Source: Pseudomonas sp. SLFW (GTDB lineage Bacteria; Pseudomonadota; Gammaproteobacteria; Pseudomonadales; Pseudomonadaceae). From it: a stretch of DNA of 64,000 nucleotides. Within the stretch, counting starts at the first letter, position 1, and each line of letters opens with the position of its first letter. Below the pieces are notes generated by a model. It worked only from the letters and a program-made list of their open reading frames with translations. It searched no databases and was not told where the DNA came from. The position numbers were made by a program, and so were the translations under genes. The stretch is from the NCBI RefSeq assembly GCF_009905615.1, contig NZ_JAAAKW010000015.1, forward strand, positions 1 to 64,000. The letters run 5' to 3'. Positions 26,328 through 34,217 of the stretch are shown here, one piece after another.

Positions 26328-27215
26328 TCAGTTACGACGTTCAACGATATAGCGCGCCAACGCGCGCAATGGCTCGGCGGCCGCGTCGAAAGGTCGCAGC
26401 GCCACCAGCGCCTGATCGCGGAGTTCCAGCGCGTAATGTTTGGCTTCTTCCAGGCCCAACAGCGCAGGGTAGGTCGGCTTGTCGCGAGCGATGTCGGCGC
26501 CCTGGCGCTTGCCGAGGGTCGCGGTATCGCTTTCGACGTCGAGAATGTCATCCTGCACCTGAAACGCCAGGCCGATGGCGCGGGCGTAGATTTGCAGCGA
26601 GTCGAGTTGCACCTGGCTGGCATGACCGCTGGCCAGCGCACCGAGACGAACGCTCGCTTCGATCAGCGCCCCGGTTTTATGCCGGTGCATGATTTCCAGC
26701 GCGGTCTGGTCCAGCTTGAGGCCGACCGAGCCAAGGTCGATGGCCTGTCCGCCAACCATGCCCGCCGGGCCTGCGGCGTGGGCGAGGGTGGCGACCATTT
26801 TCAAACGGGTCTCTGCGTCTTGCGGAGTGAGTTTGCCGTCGCTCAACACGCTGAACGCCAGGCTTTGCAGGCCGTCACCGGCGAGGATGGCACAGGCTTC
26901 GTCGAACGCTTTGTGAGTGGTCGGCAGGCCGCGACGCAGATCGTCGTCGTCCATGGCGGGCAGGTCGTCGTGCACCAGCGAATACGCGTGGATCAGCTCG
27001 ACGGCACAAGCTGCGCCGTTAGCGTGTTCGGCGTTGCCGCCCAGCGCTTCACAGGCTGCGTACACCAGCAGCGGGCGCACGCGCTTGCCGCCATTGGTGA
27101 CGCTGTAGCGCATGGCTTCGTAAAGACGGTTCAGCTCAGGAGAGGGGGCGTTGAACAGGCTGTCCAGCGCCGCATTGACGCGTGCCTGACTGAGGGCCTG
27201 ATACTCGGCAATCAT
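26328..27215 (-). CDS. ispA: Farnesyl diphosphate synthase
   Basis: Short-chain polyprenyl synthase of 295 residues. The first aspartate-rich motif is HDDLPAMDDDD and the second is QVQDDILDVE; GGKRVRPLLVY binds the isopentenyl diphosphate. ATG 27215 was chosen over upstream in-frame codons because it overlaps the xseB stop by 4 bp (ATGA) and gives the family length. It acts downstream of dxs in the same cluster. Confidence 0.96.
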   Translation of the reverse strand: MIAEYQALSQARVNAALDSLFNAPSPELNRLYEAMRYSVTNGGKRVRPLLVYAACEALGGNAEHANGAACAVELIHAYSLVHDDLPAMDDDDLRRGLPTTHKAFDEACAILAGDGLQSLAFSVLSDGKLTPQDAETRLKMVATLAHAAGPAGMVGGQAIDLGSVGLKLDQTALEIMHRHKTGALIEASVRLGALASGHASQVQLDSLQIYARAIGLAFQVQDDILDVESDTATLGKRQGADIARDKPTYPALLGLEEAKHYALELRDQALVALRPFDAAAEPLRALARYIVERRN

Positions 27216-27454
27216 TCTGGCTGTTCCGCGTCGAAGGGTTCCTCGGCCAGTTCGCCATCGCGTTCCAGCAACACTTGCACCTTCTGCTCGGCTTGCGCCA
27301 GCGCGCTCTGACACTCGCGGGTCAGACGGATGCCTTGTTCGAAAGCGGTCAACGAGTCTTCCAGCGACAGCTCGCCGTTCTCCAGACGCTCAACCAGCGT
27401 TTGCAAATCCGTGAGGGACTGTTCGAAATCCAGTGCAGCTTTCTTGCGGGCCAT
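27212..27454 (-). CDS. xseB: Exodeoxyribonuclease VII small subunit
   Basis: Small helical protein of 80 residues that partners XseA to degrade single-stranded DNA. The conserved core is LERLENGELSLEDSLTAFEQGIRL. It is the first gene of xseB-ispA-dxs, an order conserved in gammaproteobacteria; xseA lies elsewhere, as is usual. Confidence 0.95.
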   Translation of the reverse strand: MARKKAALDFEQSLTDLQTLVERLENGELSLEDSLTAFEQGIRLTRECQSALAQAEQKVQVLLERDGELAEEPFDAEQPE

Positions 27455-27621
27455 GGCGGCTATCCCGGTAGACGTTAAACCGGCGCGACACTAGCAGAGC
27501 GAGGGCATTGGGGCAAATGAGAGGTGCCGGGCGGAGGGCGTTCAGCGCCGGTCTATTGCCGCGACAATTATGCGATATGAGCATGCCACCGAGCATTGTG
27601 GGCGCCGACATTGTAGCGGTA
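27455..27621. other. Intergenic stretch upstream of xseB
   Basis: This part of a 341-bp gap should hold the xseB promoter (minus strand). I see no gene and no clear -35/-10 pair. Confidence 0.5.
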
Positions 27622-27767
27622 GCAGCATGGATTGCCGGTGATGGCGTGCTTGAGATCGTCGTCGCCAGTAAGCCGTGCGCTGATACCCCTGTGGGAGGGT
27701 GATCGCCCTGCAGCATGGCCTGCCGGTGGTGGCCTGTTTGAGGCGGCCACCGCCGAAAACCATGCTG
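27622..27767. repeat. Two tandem copies of a long hairpin element
   Basis: Copy 1 (27622-27682) and copy 2 (27710-27767) share GCAGCATGG, TGCCGGTG(A/G)TGGC, TT(T)GAG and a CTG end, 88 bp apart. Copy 2 is an almost perfect long inverted repeat: CAGCATGG pairs with CCATGCTG and GGTGGTGGCC with GGCCACCGCC. Copy 1 has a decayed right arm. A small GCCCTC/GAGGGC hairpin (27779-27795) follows and touches the stop of the next gene. The family differs from the three REP types elsewhere in the window. Confidence 0.65.
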
Positions 27768-27795
27768 CCACAGCGGATGCCCTCCGAACGAGGGC

Positions 27796-28803
27796 TTAAA
27801 AACCTTCGAGAACGATCTTGCCCTTGGCTTTGCCGCTTTCGATCACGGCGTGGGCGCGGCGCAGGTTTTCGGCATTGATGGTGCCGAAGTGCTCGCCCAG
27901 CGTGGTTTTCAGCACGCCTTGGTCGATCAGGCTCGAAACCCGGTCAAGCAGTTCGTGCTGGGCGATCATATCTGGCGTTTCGAACAGCGACCGGGTGAAC
28001 ATCAACTCCCAGTGCAACGACAGCGCTTTGCGCTTCATCGGCATCACATCGAGGGCTTTCGGGTCGTCAATCAGCGCCAGTTTCCCCTGCGGGCGCAGTG
28101 CCTCGATCAGTTGCGGAAAGTAACTGTCAGTGTGGGTGAGGCTGGCGACATGGCTGACCTGGCCCACGCCGATTTTCTCCAGTTGCGCCACCAGCGGCTG
28201 GCTATGGTCGATCACGTGATGGGCGCCGAGGTCTTTGACCCATTCCTGGGTTTCCGGGCGCGACGCGGTACCGATCACGGTCAATTTGGTCAATTGACGC
28301 GCCAGTTGCACAAGGATCGAACCCACACCGCCGCCCGCGCCGATGATCAACAGGCTGTCGCCTTCGCCCTCGCCTTCTTTCACGCCCAGGCGGTCGAACA
28401 GCAGTTCCCACGCGGTGATCGACGTCAGCGGCAGTGCGGCGGCGTGGGCGTTGTCGATACTTTTCGGTTTGCGACCGACGATGCGCTCGTCCACCAAATG
28501 GAATTCGCTGTAGTTGCCGGGCCGGGCGATGGAGCCCGCGTAGAACACCTCGTCACCTGCCTTGAACAGCGTGACGTCGCTGCCGGTTTCCCGCACGACG
28601 CCAACGGCATCCCAGCCGACGACTTTCGGTTCGGTGGTCGCCGAACCTGCGCGGACTTTGGTGTCCACCGGATTCACTGACAGGGCGCGCACTTCCACCA
28701 GCAGGTCTCGTGGGCCGGGGACAGGTTTAGGCAGGTCCATGTCCATCAGGGATTTCGGGTCTTCGATGGGCAGGCCGTGTTGGGTAAAGGCGATGGCTTT
28801 CAT
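27796..28803 (-). CDS. Zinc-type alcohol dehydrogenase family protein (quinone oxidoreductase-like)
   Basis: MDR-superfamily NADPH oxidoreductase of 335 residues. GroES-like N-terminal domain (VLV-type LLVEVRALSVNPVDTKVR) and a Rossmann domain with GAGGGVGS near residue 154. No catalytic zinc ligands are apparent, so it is likely a quinone oxidoreductase/enone reductase. It is divergent from a LysR-type gene at 28918 with a 114-bp shared promoter region, so that regulator probably controls it. Confidence 0.88.
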   Translation of the reverse strand: MKAIAFTQHGLPIEDPKSLMDMDLPKPVPGPRDLLVEVRALSVNPVDTKVRAGSATTEPKVVGWDAVGVVRETGSDVTLFKAGDEVFYAGSIARPGNYSEFHLVDERIVGRKPKSIDNAHAAALPLTSITAWELLFDRLGVKEGEGEGDSLLIIGAGGGVGSILVQLARQLTKLTVIGTASRPETQEWVKDLGAHHVIDHSQPLVAQLEKIGVGQVSHVASLTHTDSYFPQLIEALRPQGKLALIDDPKALDVMPMKRKALSLHWELMFTRSLFETPDMIAQHELLDRVSSLIDQGVLKTTLGEHFGTINAENLRRAHAVIESGKAKGKIVLEGF

Positions 28804-28917
28804 GGCGGTCTCTTTATGAATGCAAATGAATGTTCAGGTCGATGGGCGCATCTTGTTCTTCTCTACCGAAAAGAAAAACCGGCACACTCCACCAACACTT
28901 TCACAGCTGGAGTGAAA

Positions 28918-29823
28918 ATGATCCGCATCGACGATCTGACGCTGTTCGTTCGAACTGCCGCGCTGGGCAGTTTTTCCAATGCGGCACGGGAGGTTGATCT
29001 GCTGCCAGGGCAAGTGGCGGCGGCGATCAAACGCCTGGAACGCGAACTGGACATTCGCCTGTTCGCCCGTTCGACCCGCAGCCTGCGCCTCACGGCAGAG
29101 GGCGAGCAATACCTGCCGACCGCACGAACGGTGCTCGATGCGTTGAAAGAAGGGCGCGAAAAATTGCGCCGCGAAAGTGCCGAGCTGCAAGGCACGCTGC
29201 AAGTGTCCATGCCGTCGGATCTGGGGCGCAACGTGATGCTGGAATGGCTGACCGGGTTTCGTCGGCAACATCCTTCGTTGAACCTGCGCCTCTTCGTCTC
29301 CGATCAAGTGGCCGATATTTTCCGCGATCCGGTGGACGTGGCGATTCGCAGCGGCGTGATCGAAGACGCCAATTACATCGCGCTGCCGCTGGCCCCCTGG
29401 AATCGTCGCGTATTGGTGGCCTCCCCCGATTATCTGGCGCGCAAGGGGCGGCCTGCGGCGTCCGATGATCTGCTGCAGCACGACTGCCTGCTGTACATCA
29501 TTCATGGCCGGGTTTATGACAAATGGCCGGTGGGCGGGCGGGTGTTCACGGTCGCGGGGCCGCTGCTGACCGACGATGCCGATCTGGTTCGTCGTTGGGC
29601 GGTGGCGGGCGAGGGCATCGCTTATAAATCGTGGGTCGATGTGCGCGAGGATGTGCTGGCGGGAAGATTGGAGCTGCTGTTGCCGGATTACCATGGCGAA
29701 CCAGCGCCGCTGAATTTCGTTTATCCCCATCGTCAGCAATATTCCCCGGCGGTGCAGCAGTTGTATTCGATGTTGAAGAGCCGGTTTGCGGAGTCTGAAA
29801 GCGGGTTGCCGACGTTGTTGTAA
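28918..29823 (+). CDS. LysR-type regulator, likely of the divergent oxidoreductase
   Basis: LTTR of 301 residues: winged HTH at about 1-60 (FVRTAALGSFSNAAREVDLLPGQ...) and a periplasmic-binding-like effector domain from about residue 90. It belongs to the CrgA/AaeR-like group. ATG 28918 follows GGAG at good spacing. The divergent arrangement with an oxidoreductase gene is a classic LTTR-target layout. The effector is unknown. Confidence 0.9.
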   Translation: MIRIDDLTLFVRTAALGSFSNAAREVDLLPGQVAAAIKRLERELDIRLFARSTRSLRLTAEGEQYLPTARTVLDALKEGREKLRRESAELQGTLQVSMPSDLGRNVMLEWLTGFRRQHPSLNLRLFVSDQVADIFRDPVDVAIRSGVIEDANYIALPLAPWNRRVLVASPDYLARKGRPAASDDLLQHDCLLYIIHGRVYDKWPVGGRVFTVAGPLLTDDADLVRRWAVAGEGIAYKSWVDVREDVLAGRLELLLPDYHGEPAPLNFVYPHRQQYSPAVQQLYSMLKSRFAESESGLPTLL

Positions 29824-29864
29824 GCGCAGTGCTCATGTTGTCACTGGGCAAACACGGACTTCCT

Positions 29865-29951
29865 GTAGGAGCGAATTCATTCGCGAAGGGGTCGCACGCT
29901 CAATGCCTTTCGGCGGCCTGATCCATCTTTCACGAATGCATTCGATCCCAC
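29865..29951. repeat. Inverted REP pair, family B (variant right arm)
   Basis: GTAGGAGCGAATTCATTCGC at 29865; the right copy ends at 29951 and reads GAATGCATTCGATCCCAC, with base changes from the consensus. Confidence 0.85.
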
Positions 29952-29992
29952 AGGTTTTGCCTTTCCACGCGATCAGGGTGTCAGCGAGCAGG

Positions 29993-31777
29993 TCAATGGG
30001 AATGCCGTGGCTCGCCGCTTCTGGCAATTACCCTCAAGTGCAACGTCGCGGGTTCCAGACAGCCCCCTGTCGACAGTTGCCCCACCAACTGGCGATACAA
30101 CTCCTGCCACGGCGTTTGGGACGCAGGCATTTTCGGTTCGAAATGCGCACGGCGCTCGGCCATTTCTTCGTCGCTGACCAATACGTTCACGCTGCGATTG
30201 TTCAGGTCCACGCGCAGCCGGTCATTGGTTTTCAACAGCGCCAAGCCGCCGCCCACCGCTGCTTCAGGCGACATGTTCAGGATGGAAGGGCTGGCCGAAG
30301 TGCCGCTCTGGCGGCCATCTCCCAGGCACGGCAAGGAGTCGATGCCGCGCTTGATCAGTTCGGCGGGAGGGGCCATGTTCACCACCTCGGCACTCCCCGG
30401 ATAGCCCACGGTGCCTGCGCCACGAATCACCAAAATGCAGCGCTCATCGATTTCAAGCGCCGGGTCATTGATACGCTCGTGGTAGTCCTCTGGCCCTTCG
30501 AAGACGATGGCGCGCGCTTCGAAGCTGTTCTCTGCGCCCGGCTCGGACAGATACGTCTTGCGAAACGCTTCGCCGACCACCGACATCTTCATGATCGCGC
30601 TGTCGAAGAAATTGCCGCTCAACACGATGAAGCCCGCACGGTGCTTGAGTGGATCGTCGTAGGGGCGAATCACGTCGGCGTCGTGGGCGAGGGTGTTACG
30701 CACGATCTCGCCAATGGTTTTGCCCGACACCGAGCCACAGTCCTCATGCAGTTTTCCGGCTTTTTGCAGTTCGTGCATCACTGCCGGTACGCCGCCCGCA
30801 CGATGGAACCCTTCGCCCAGGTATTTCCCCGCCGGCATGCAGTTCACCAATAGCGGAATGTCCTCACCGATGCGCTGCCAGTCATCCAGACTCAATTCGA
30901 CCCCCATGTGGCGAGCGATGGCGATCAGGTGCGGCGGGCAGTTGCTCGATGCGCCCAGCGCTGAGGCCACGGCAATCGCGTTTTCAAAAGCTTCACGGGT
31001 CATGATCTGCGAAGGCCGCACGTCTTCACGCACCAGGTCGCAGATGCGTTTGCCTGTGAGGTACGCCATCTGGCCCCGCTCGCGATAAGGAGCCGGAATG
31101 CTCGCGCAGCCGGGCAACGACATGCCCAGCGCTTCGGCCAGCGCGTTCATCGACAGCGCCGTGCCCATGGTGTTGCAGTGACCCACCGATGGCGACGCGG
31201 CGGTGGTCATTTCCATGAAGCCTTCGTAGTTGATCTCGCCCGCCGACAGCAGATTGCGCGCATGCCAGAGCACGGTGCCAGAGCCGATCAACTCGCCCTT
31301 GTGACGGCCGTCGAGCATGGGTCCGCCAGACAAGACGATCGCCGGGAGGTCAGTGGTGGCTGCGGCCATCAGGCAGGCCGGGGTGGTTTTGTCGCAGCCG
31401 GTGGTCAGCACGACTCCGTCCAGCGGATAGCCATGGAGGATTTCAACGAGGCCTAAATACGCAAGATTGCGGTCCAGCGCTGCCGTGGGGCGGCGGGTCT
31501 GCTCGGCCATTGGGTGCACCGGGAATTCCATCGGGATACCGCCCGCGTCTCGAATCCCCGCCTTCACCCGTTGCGCGAGTTCCAGATGATGACGATTGCA
31601 AGGGGCCAGATCACTGCCGGTTTGTGCGATGCCAATGATTGGACGTCCGGATTGCAGTTCTTCCCGGGTCAAACCGTAATTCATGTAACGCTCGACGTAG
31701 AGCGCCGTCATGTCGGCGTGGGAGGGGTCATCGAACCATTGCTGGCTGCGCAGGGGGCGTTTGGGTGATTCGGACAT
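29993..31777 (-). CDS. IlvD/Edd-family sugar-acid dehydratase (xylonate/arabinonate dehydratase-like)
   Basis: Iron-sulfur dehydratase of 594 residues. The probable [2Fe-2S] ligands are Cys60 (DLAPCNRHH), Cys128 (TTGCDKTTPA) and Cys201 (GHCNTMGTA). These positions match those I recall for pentonate dehydratases such as Caulobacter XylD. It should convert an aldonic acid to its 2-keto-3-deoxy form. ATG 31777 follows AAGAGAAG; an in-frame ATG at 31816 is less likely. It is 66 bp downstream of the FAH-family gene in the same operon. Exact substrate is inferred, not proven. Confidence 0.88.
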   Translation of the reverse strand: MSESPKRPLRSQQWFDDPSHADMTALYVERYMNYGLTREELQSGRPIIGIAQTGSDLAPCNRHHLELAQRVKAGIRDAGGIPMEFPVHPMAEQTRRPTAALDRNLAYLGLVEILHGYPLDGVVLTTGCDKTTPACLMAAATTDLPAIVLSGGPMLDGRHKGELIGSGTVLWHARNLLSAGEINYEGFMEMTTAASPSVGHCNTMGTALSMNALAEALGMSLPGCASIPAPYRERGQMAYLTGKRICDLVREDVRPSQIMTREAFENAIAVASALGASSNCPPHLIAIARHMGVELSLDDWQRIGEDIPLLVNCMPAGKYLGEGFHRAGGVPAVMHELQKAGKLHEDCGSVSGKTIGEIVRNTLAHDADVIRPYDDPLKHRAGFIVLSGNFFDSAIMKMSVVGEAFRKTYLSEPGAENSFEARAIVFEGPEDYHERINDPALEIDERCILVIRGAGTVGYPGSAEVVNMAPPAELIKRGIDSLPCLGDGRQSGTSASPSILNMSPEAAVGGGLALLKTNDRLRVDLNNRSVNVLVSDEEMAERRAHFEPKMPASQTPWQELYRQLVGQLSTGGCLEPATLHLRVIARSGEPRHSH

Positions 31778-31843
31778 GGTTCGGGCTTCTCTTGTCATTG
31801 GAATATCTGGCAACACGACTACAGCATGACGTCAGCGCGCGAA

Positions 31844-33025
31844 TTAACGCGACAGTAATCCCCGCGCCGCCAGGTTGTGAAACAGCGCGCCGACCCCGAA
31901 CGTCCACGGCGTTGCGTGGCTGCTGTGGGTGACTTCGTTATGCAGGCCGCCGAGCAACCGGCTGCTGATGCTGACCTGATCCAACAATTTGTGGGTAAAA
32001 CCGCTGCCGACGGTATCCCGGTCTTCGGTCGGGGCGAACAGGGTGCCGAGAAACAGCAGGAAACCGTCCGGGTACTGGTGATTCGCGTTGAGGGTCTGGG
32101 CCGCGATGTCTTCCGGGTCGCGGCTGATCTGCGACATGGAACTGGAGCCCTTGAGAACGTAGCCGTCTTCACCTTTGACGCGCAGGTCGACCACGCAATG
32201 GCGCACGTCGTCCATCGAAAACGTCTCGTCGAACAGTCGAATGAACGGGCCGATCGCGCAGGACGCGTTGTTGTCCTTGGCTTTGCTGAGCAGCAATGCG
32301 CTGCGACCTTCGAAGTCACGCAAATTAACGTCGTTGCCGAGGGTTGCGCCATGAATCTGCCCGCGACTGTTCACCGCCAGCACCACTTCAGGCTCTGGAT
32401 TGTTCCATTCCGATTTCGGATGAATGCCGATTTGGCTGCCGCTGGCCACGGAGGCCAATACGGGCGCTTTCGTGAAAATCTCGGCATCAGGGCCGATGCC
32501 GACCTCCAGGTATTGCGACCACATTTTCTGCTCGATCAGCAGTGCTTTGAGGGTTTTTGCCTGATCGGAGCCTGGCCTGATGTTGCGCAAGTTATCGCCG
32601 ATGGCGCCTTGCACGATTGCCCGTACGCTTTCGGCCTTGGCCGGGTCGCCCGCAGCCTGCTCTTCAATGACGCGCTCAATCATGCTGGCGGCGAACGTCA
32701 CACCCGCGGCCTTGATCACCTGCAAGTCGGCCGGTGCCAGCAGAAAGGCTTTGTCGAGGTCAGGGGTGGCGGTGGAATTGGCGAGCAGGTCTTCGAGGCT
32801 GGCAATCAACGTGCCTTGGGTTTCGCGCACCGCCTGGAGAGGCGATTGCGCCTCTAACAACTCGCTCAACGTGGCGAAGCGTTCGGACAGATCGAACACC
32901 CCGTCACTGCGCAAAACCACGGGTGAGGGTCCGCTGACCTTGCCGGGCACCCAGGCCCGACCAATCAATGTGCCACTGAGGCCATCAGCAGGCAGCGTGT
33001 TCTCGGGAGTCAGTTGAATAGGCAT
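31844..33025 (-). CDS. Fumarylacetoacetate hydrolase-family protein (XylX-like 2-keto-3-deoxy-acid dehydratase)
   Basis: FAH-fold enzyme of 393 residues with the metal-binding EPEVVLAVN segment and a C-terminal GSGFTHKLLD...VTHSS region. In sugar-acid pathways such proteins (for example XylX of the Weimberg pathway) dehydrate 2-keto-3-deoxy-pentonate to alpha-ketoglutarate semialdehyde. The following dehydratase gene would supply that substrate. A GAGGA Shine-Dalgarno precedes ATG 33025. A 37-bp palindrome lies 75 bp upstream. The pathway's semialdehyde dehydrogenase is not in the window. Confidence 0.83.
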   Translation of the reverse strand: MPIQLTPENTLPADGLSGTLIGRAWVPGKVSGPSPVVLRSDGVFDLSERFATLSELLEAQSPLQAVRETQGTLIASLEDLLANSTATPDLDKAFLLAPADLQVIKAAGVTFAASMIERVIEEQAAGDPAKAESVRAIVQGAIGDNLRNIRPGSDQAKTLKALLIEQKMWSQYLEVGIGPDAEIFTKAPVLASVASGSQIGIHPKSEWNNPEPEVVLAVNSRGQIHGATLGNDVNLRDFEGRSALLLSKAKDNNASCAIGPFIRLFDETFSMDDVRHCVVDLRVKGEDGYVLKGSSSMSQISRDPEDIAAQTLNANHQYPDGFLLFLGTLFAPTEDRDTVGSGFTHKLLDQVSISSRLLGGLHNEVTHSSHATPWTFGVGALFHNLAARGLLSR

Positions 33026-33099
33026 GGCAGTCCTCGAAGGTTCTTGTGCTTTTGCTACCGACCCTAATCAGCGACGGCGATAAACTCCAATGACATCTG

Positions 33100-33136
33100 C
33101 TCAATTATCGATAACACTGGGTTATCGAAAATTGAG
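33100..33136. promoter_or_regulatory. Operator 1: 37-bp palindrome in the FAH/LysR divergent promoter
   Basis: Core TCGATAAC-ACTGG-GTTATCGA (33108-33128) is extended by the arms CTCAATTA and AAATTGAG, giving 15 of 16 paired positions. It contains T-N11-A, the LysR signature. The right arm overlaps the GAGG ribosome-binding site of the LysR gene, suggesting autorepression. Confidence 0.8.
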
Positions 33137-33145
33137 GCTGCTCCC

Positions 33146-34093
33146 ATGTCCGATCTGTCCTTTCAGACAGTCTGTAACTGGCTCAAATTCAAGCATCTGG
33201 TGTTGATCGACACCTTGGCGCGGACCCGTAACATGCACGCCGCCGCCTTGCACATGAACCTCAGCCAACCTGCCGTCAGCAAGATGCTCCGTGAAATCGA
33301 GCGGTTGCTGGGATTCGACCTCTTCGAGCGCCTGCCGCGCAACATGCCGCCCACTGCGTTGGGTGAACACGTCGTGCGTTACGCGCAAATTGCGTTGAAT
33401 GACGCGAACAAGTTCGTTGACCAGATCAGCAGCCTGCGCGAAGGCGGTCACGGGTTTCTGAAGGTGGGCGCGATCTTCGCTGCCACCGCCGTCGTGCTGC
33501 CCAGCGCGATCGTGCAGTTGAAGCAGCGCTGGCCCTTGCTCTCAATCGAGATCGTGGAACAGACCAGCGACCACCTGATGGAAATGCTCGAGGACAAGAA
33601 GCTTGACTTGGCCGTGGCTCGATACACCAACGAGAACCAACAGCAAGTGTATGACTTCAAGGCATTGGCGCCCGAGCCTTTCTGCATGGTCGTCAACAGT
33701 CAGCATCCGCTGAACGCGTTGAAAGAAACGCCACTTGAGGAACTGGGCAATTGGCCCTGGATTCTCTACCCGGTGGGCACGCCGATCCGGGCGCGAATGG
33801 AGCAGGCCTTTGCCAAGGCGGGTATCGCGCTGCCGAGAAACACCATCGACACCATTTCGATGCAGACCTTCCTTCAAGTGCTGCAATCGGGGCCGATGAT
33901 CGCCATGTTGCCAGCGCCGATGGCTCAGCCCCATCTGGAAAGCGGCCTGCTGAAGGTGCTGAACACTCCTTTGAAGCTGGCGCCCCAGGACTACGGAATC
34001 CTGACCCGCAAAGGTGAACCGCTGCTCGGCGCTGCGTCAGAGTTTGCCGAAATCCTGCTGGCGCATACGGAGAATGCTCGCGTGAGTCGATAA
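33146..34093 (+). CDS. GbpR-like LysR-type regulator of the sugar-acid cluster
   Basis: LTTR of 315 residues. The HTH region is at about 15-75 (LARTRNMHAAALHMNLSQPAVSKMLREIERLLG), and the effector domain starts near 100. The form resembles GbpR/CbbR-like regulators controlling sugar-binding or sugar-acid genes. The gene sits between the divergent FAH-dehydratase operon and the MFS transporter gene, with an identical palindrome on each side; the downstream palindrome covers its own stop codon. It probably senses a sugar acid or keto-deoxy intermediate. Confidence 0.9.
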   Translation: MSDLSFQTVCNWLKFKHLVLIDTLARTRNMHAAALHMNLSQPAVSKMLREIERLLGFDLFERLPRNMPPTALGEHVVRYAQIALNDANKFVDQISSLREGGHGFLKVGAIFAATAVVLPSAIVQLKQRWPLLSIEIVEQTSDHLMEMLEDKKLDLAVARYTNENQQQVYDFKALAPEPFCMVVNSQHPLNALKETPLEELGNWPWILYPVGTPIRARMEQAFAKAGIALPRNTIDTISMQTFLQVLQSGPMIAMLPAPMAQPHLESGLLKVLNTPLKLAPQDYGILTRKGEPLLGAASEFAEILLAHTENARVSR

Positions 34094-34107
34094 CCTCGGG
34101 TTATCGA
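34087..34107. promoter_or_regulatory. Operator 2: second TCGATAAC-N5-GTTATCGA palindrome
   Basis: TCGATAAC-CTCGG-GTTATCGA has 8-bp arms identical to operator 1, with a different spacer. It overlaps the TAA stop of the LysR gene (34091-34093) and lies 110 bp upstream of the MFS start. It is the likely site through which the same regulator controls the transporter. Confidence 0.8.
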
Positions 34108-34217
34108 TCAATGGAAACATCTCATTATTCTTCATCTATCGGTTGTCAGTACCATCCGCTCGTGTCTTGACCCCCATAACAACAATACAGGCGCGTTCAG
34201 TGCCTGGAGGTCCCACC

